A stretch of 64,000 bases of DNA from NCBI GenBank assembly GCA_018873225.1, contig JAEILZ010000003.1, positions 2,356,001 to 2,420,000 of the forward strand, written 5' to 3'. The notes under the pieces were generated by a model that had not been told where the DNA came from, ran no database searches, and worked only from the letters and a program-made list of their open reading frames with translations. Below are positions 63,910 through 64,000 of this stretch, piece by piece. How positions within the stretch are numbered: the first letter of the stretch is position 1; each line of letters starts with the position of its first letter. A program made the position numbers and the translations under genes. This stretch comes from [Phialemoniopsis] sp. UDSM-2020 (Eukaryota; Ascomycota; Sordariomycetes; Thyridiales; Thyridiaceae).

Positions 63910-64000
63910 GGTGACTCGGAGGGGAAAGACCGGGCAAGGAAGCAGACGAGATTTTATAGGGTGGACGAGTGGGAAGGTGGGAATTGTGAGAGTTGTGAGA

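Noticed and set aside
1..64000. tRNA genes, rRNA, CRISPR arrays, secondary-metabolite or virus-like clusters
   Set aside because: GTTCGA-type words were inspected and none sits in a cloverleaf-like context; no array of regularly spaced repeats, and no polyketide, peptide synthetase or viral gene was recognised.

Overview
The window is nuclear DNA from a filamentous ascomycete, most likely a Sordariomycete. The evidence is short introns (15 modelled, 52-124 bp) with GTRNGT donors, CTAAC-type branch sites and YAG acceptors, wide gene spacing, low-complexity-rich large proteins, and an orthologue set typical of such fungi. No bacterial, viral, rRNA, tRNA or CRISPR feature was recognised. Gene models were built by hand by joining reading frames across splice sites; every joined model stays in frame.

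Layout. 0.9-2.1 kb (minus): a BrlA-type C2H2 zinc-finger developmental regulator, with a 7.2-kb gene-free upstream region. 9.3-11.1 kb (minus): eIF2B gamma. 11.8-13.2 kb (plus): a Pex22-like membrane protein. 13.9-16.9 kb (plus): the SAGA subunit Spt20. 17.9-19.1 kb (plus): Atg27. 20.1-21.0 kb (plus): a crotonase-fold enoyl-CoA isomerase/hydratase ending in a peroxisomal AKL tripeptide. 21.9-25.9 kb (minus): a Kcs1-type inositol hexakisphosphate kinase. 28.5-31.7 kb (minus): a large unrecognised low-complexity protein. 32.6-38.1 kb (plus): a Nud1/Cdc11 leucine-rich-repeat scaffold. 38.5-40.0 kb (plus): the Alg2 mannosyltransferase. 40.0-45.5 kb: a gene-free, repeat-rich block. 45.5-51.0 kb (plus): an Lte1-like RasGEF. 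52.1-52.9 kb (plus): a decayed integrase-zinc-finger relic. 52.9-54.9 kb (minus): the Spb4 DEAD-box helicase. 55.8-57.0 kb (plus): a Dgk1-type CTP-dependent diacylglycerol kinase. 61.2-62.0 kb (plus): a KxDL-like small coiled-coil protein. 63.2-63.9 kb (minus): a small unrecognised glycine-rich protein.

Most genes are unrelated housekeeping or regulatory functions, as expected of a eukaryotic chromosome arm. Two loose themes stand out. Two mitotic-exit/septation regulators (the Nud1/Cdc11 scaffold and the Lte1 GEF) lie within 20 kb. Peroxisome and vacuole functions (Pex22-like, AKL-tailed crotonase, Atg27) lie together in the left third.

The clearest structure outside genes is a family of miniature inverted-repeat elements. 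Full copies are about 158-167 bp, with terminal inverted repeats beginning CAAGTGGGTG and a conserved core (ATTATCCCACTACCTAAG). Eight copies or fragments were found; four have exact, G/C-rich 5-bp target duplications (GCGAG, CCGTG, CGGGG, GCTGG). Four copies cluster in the gene-free block at 40.3-43.0 kb.
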